Assembly: GCA_002412715.1 (NCBI GenBank)
Contig: DHVP01000026.1
Location: 1 to 62,195, forward strand
Direction of reading: 5' to 3'
DNA: 62,195 bases
From: Deltaproteobacteria bacterium UBA5205
GTDB taxonomy: Bacteria; Desulfobacterota; Syntrophorhabdia; Syntrophorhabdales; Syntrophorhabdaceae
Shown: positions 60,338-62,195 of the stretch, one piece after another
Layout of the letters: every line of letters begins with the position of its first letter
Numbering within the stretch: position 1 is the stretch's first letter
The notes under the pieces: model-generated
The model's database searches: none
The model's input: only the letters and a program-made list of their open reading frames with translations
What the model was told of the DNA's origin: nothing
Made by a program: the position numbers and the translations under genes

Positions 60338-61039
60338 ATGAAGAGGTCAGGCGGCGTGCTTTTTTCCGGTGTAGTGATCGCCGGGATAGGTATTGTCGCG
60401 TGTTTCGCCCCCGGGTTCAACCGGCTTCCGCGCCTTCTGCTCATACTGTGCCTGGGACCGGGAGAACTTTTACTTCTTTTGCAGATGGTCCTTTCAAGGA
60501 GCAAGCTCAGGACGTGGGTCAGATACGGGGGCATTTTCTGGCACCTCGCCATTTCATGCTCGGCCGTCTACTGCCTGTCAATGCTGATCGCATATTTTCT
60601 CTGGAGGCACAGCCTGGCGGCGACGTCCCTCATAGCGGGCTTGGTTTTGACCCACGGGATCGCCGGCCTTTACCTTGCGGCCGTTCTTAGAAAAGTCTAC
60701 CGCACGTATCCGGGTTCGGAACAGACCCGCGGCAGCGCCGGACTGTCTACCGACCAGGCCATGATACTGCTCACCGGTGTTTTCATGATCATTCTCGGCT
60801 TGATGCTGATCCCCGTCGCTTTTAGGCTCCTGCCCTTTCCCCCCCCTTTCCCCCCCATCCTCTCTCCATCGTCATCCCGGCGAAGGCCGGGAACCAGGAG
60901 ACACTGCCCTTTCGCCCCAGCCCGGTTGATATCGAAATACTTAAGGACGTACCTCCCGTCCCCTCTACTTGTTCTCGTCACGGGAGGTCCGCGCGGGGCC
61001 TTATCCCCGGGCAGCCACGCTACGGATCACACCCGTTAA
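60338..61039 (+). CDS. Membrane protein running into repeat copy B
   Basis: A 233-residue frame. Residues 1 to about 165 look like a real membrane protein with about five helices (GVLFSGVVIAGIGIVACFAPG, LLLILCLGPGELLLLLQMVL, WHLAISCSAVYCLSMLIAYFL, ILLTGVFMIILGLMLIPVAF). After residue 168 the frame is Pro/Ser/Arg-rich and consists of translated repeat copy B, so the natural C-terminus has probably been replaced. The function is not recognised. Confidence 0.5.
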   Translation: MKRSGGVLFSGVVIAGIGIVACFAPGFNRLPRLLLILCLGPGELLLLLQMVLSRSKLRTWVRYGGIFWHLAISCSAVYCLSMLIAYFLWRHSLAATSLIAGLVLTHGIAGLYLAAVLRKVYRTYPGSEQTRGSAGLSTDQAMILLTGVFMIILGLMLIPVAFRLLPFPPPFPPILSPSSSRRRPGTRRHCPFAPARLISKYLRTYLPSPLLVLVTGGPRGALSPGSHATDHTR

Positions 61040-61123
61040 GCGCTTTCGGCTCGCTCGATGCTTATTGCGGACAGAGGTGGGTGCGGAACGTAAACTGGAA
61101 ATCCGCAGACGCAAGTTGTCAGC
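60854..61123. repeat. Long direct repeat, copy B
   Basis: About 270 bp matching copy A (59462-59767), including the dispersed palindromic element at 60866-60908. The upstream edge lies in the 3' part of the membrane-protein frame; the downstream edge abuts the cardiolipin synthase remnant at 61124 (AGTTGTCAGC then CGTTCC). Confidence 0.85.
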
Positions 61124-61312
61124 CGTTCCTTCAGCCTGAATGATGAGGCTAATGTGAACTATTACGACCACGATTTTGCCCTGCGTCAGATCGAAATTTT
61201 TCAAGAAGACCTGGCGCGTTCGCGACAGGTTACATTCCAGGAGTGGAAGGACAGGCCGCTTGCCCAAAAATTCTGGGAGCGTGCTGCATCGCTTTTCGGT
61301 TCGCAGTTATGA
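61124..61312 (+). pseudogene. Cardiolipin synthase 3' remnant
   Basis: The frame reads RSFSLNDEANVNYYDHDFAL, then about 40 more residues with FQEDLARSRQVTFQEW, and ends at TGA 61310-61312. This is the C-terminal 62 residues of a phospholipase D-type cardiolipin synthase, beginning just after the position of the second HKD motif (RSFxLNDEAN follows it). No upstream part of the gene exists here; the sequence switches abruptly to repeat copy B. The remnant has no start codon and is not frameshifted within itself, so the loss may be recent. Confidence 0.85.
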
Positions 61313-61714
61313 CCCACGAAACGTTTTTGCCTATCAAACACCCCCTACATATCCCGAGAAACCTCATATAGAGGGCATTTAAACATGAAAAACAAAAAAT
61401 GAATAGTTCTACTAACCTTTGCCCTGCAGGGCAAAATCGGGTCGCCGGCAAGGTTTTGTGTCTGACCCGGGGTAGAAAATATTAATCCCTATATCTAAAC
61501 AATACTTTGGAAGAAGTCCCGACTGGTATATGACAAAGTAACTGTAAGTTCGATGACATACATGCCAATCGATCACATCGTTTTTCTCCCTCGGCATCCT
61601 GAGTACCGGCGCATCAACGGCCGGACGGAGCCTGGTCGGCCACATGCCCCTGCCAGGCACGAGTAGAATGTCTACCGGGGCCGCCTTGCTCCGGCCGTAC
61701 AAGGTCAATATTGC
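61313..61714. other. Intergenic stretch without gene
   Basis: 402 bp between the remnant and the BON-domain gene. It holds an 18 bp perfect palindrome, TTTGCCCTGCAGGGCAAA (61418-61435), which may be a hairpin or operator. A long frame on the minus strand (61412-61708) lacks family features and is not called. Confidence 0.5.
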
Positions 61715-62026
61715 CTATTTTACGATCAGGCTGCTCTTTACGGATTTGACCCCTCCCACGCTTTTTGCTATCTCGACTGCCTTGCTGACGGCCGTTTGAG
61801 AATCAACAGAGCCGCTCAGCTCGACGATGCCCTTGCGTGTTTCAACACCGATCTCGAATGACTTGAGAAAATCATCCGCTACGAGCAGCGCTTTCACCTT
61901 CGTCGTGATGACCGAGTCGTCAACGTAGTCACCCGTGCTCTCCTGCTTCGGTGAATCACAGGCCGCAAAGGCGGTGATCAACATAAGCGCGACCAGGCAG
62001 CCGATAAGGATATTTGTTTTTTTCAT
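61715..62026 (-). CDS. BON-domain lipoprotein
   Basis: A 103-residue protein with a lipoprotein-like signal ending at Cys23 (TAFAAC) and one BON domain (about 37-102): DDSVITTKVKALLVADDFLK, then RKGIVELSGSVDSQTAVSKAVEIAKSVGGVKSVKSSLIV, the OsmY-type pattern. BON domains are linked to envelope stress and phospholipid binding. The start at 62026 is set by AAGGAGG on the minus strand. The longer frame from 62098 has no family support. Confidence 0.92.
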   Translation of the reverse strand: MKKTNILIGCLVALMLITAFAACDSPKQESTGDYVDDSVITTKVKALLVADDFLKSFEIGVETRKGIVELSGSVDSQTAVSKAVEIAKSVGGVKSVKSSLIVK

Positions 62027-62130
62027 GGTTTGTAGTCCTCCTTGTAATAAATTTGGTTGGGAAATCCTTGAACGCAGGACCTTTATCTCTGGTCTCATCG
62101 AACCCCCGCTTCCCCGTCTTTAAACCACAC

Positions 62131-62195
62131 TCATCGCCTCCGGATAAAGCCGACTATCACAACAATAATGGCAATCACCAGTAAGGCATGAATGA
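62131..62195 (-). CDS. Small membrane protein, 3' end only (lmo0937-like)
   Basis: The last 20 codons of a minus-strand gene that runs off the window: IHALLVIAIIVVIVGFIRRR and a TGA at 62131-62133. This matches the C-terminus of the roughly 50-residue lmo0937-type membrane proteins (pattern GGxIHxLLVIAIIV). The gene would lie upstream of, and in the same direction as, the BON-domain gene, with a gap of about 100 bp. Confidence 0.7.
   Translation of the reverse strand, partial: IHALLVIAIIVVIVGFIRRR

Noticed and set aside
61412..61708. 98-codon minus-strand frame
   Set aside because: No family resemblance, covers an 18 bp palindrome, and no promoter or ribosome binding site.

Overview
This 62 kb window looks like chromosome from an anaerobic, GC-rich member of the former Deltaproteobacteria (Desulfobacterota). 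The organism call is inference: it rests on abundant sigma-54 enhancer-binding regulators, TRAP and Liv transporters, acyl-CoA metabolism, and a large Hdr/Etf/MvhD-type electron-transfer locus of the kind found in syntrophs and sulfate reducers. No rRNA, tRNA, CRISPR or transposase gene was seen.

Region 1 (33-19001, minus strand) is a type VI secretion locus read tssJ-K-L-M-A, then tssB-C-hcp-E-F-G-H, then a protein that joins TssB-like and TssC-like sheath regions in one chain, then a cupin/NTF2-type lipoprotein. VgrG, PAAR and recognisable effectors are absent.

Region 2 (19002-36782) holds two paralogous modules for uptake, activation and oxidation of an organic acid. Each has a PAS histidine kinase plus a sigma-54 activator, a carboxylate-type transporter (TRAP in one, sodium:solute symporter in the other), an AMP-forming acyl-CoA synthetase and an acyl-CoA dehydrogenase. 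Four near-consensus sigma-54 promoters (TGGCAY-N5-TTGC) precede kinase 1, the TRAP operon and both synthetases. They tie the regulators to the catabolic genes and correct several start codons.

Region 3 (36896-48507) is the most unusual part. It is a ten-gene, tightly overlapping operon: HdrD-like, EtfB, EtfA, an HdrA interrupted by a whole GltD/NfnB-type NAD(P)H oxidoreductase, a second HdrA, MvhD, an FrhB/FdhB-like flavoprotein, HdrC, HdrB and a third HdrA-like protein. A weaker sigma-54 site precedes it. I infer that it takes electrons from the neighbouring acyl-CoA dehydrogenases through Etf and distributes them by flavin-based bifurcation or confurcation to NAD(P)H, ferredoxin, a disulfide, or an F420/formate-type partner.

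Region 4 (48508-53133) carries glycerate 2-kinase, a tiny lysine-rich protein upstream of a cold-shock gene, a Gly/Met-rich secreted ferritin-like protein and an MscS channel.

Region 5 (53064-59268) is a GntR/FCD regulator with twin palindromic operators, followed by a branched-chain-amino-acid-type ABC operon with an isochorismatase-fold hydrolase inserted between livF and livM.

Region 6 (59269-62195) is rearranged. It contains two roughly 300 bp direct repeats, a long inverted repeat, two small membrane ORFs (one running into a repeat), the 3' remnant of a cardiolipin synthase gene cut at a repeat edge, a BON-domain lipoprotein and the 3' end of a small membrane protein gene. A separate short dispersed palindromic element recurs at several intergenic sites.
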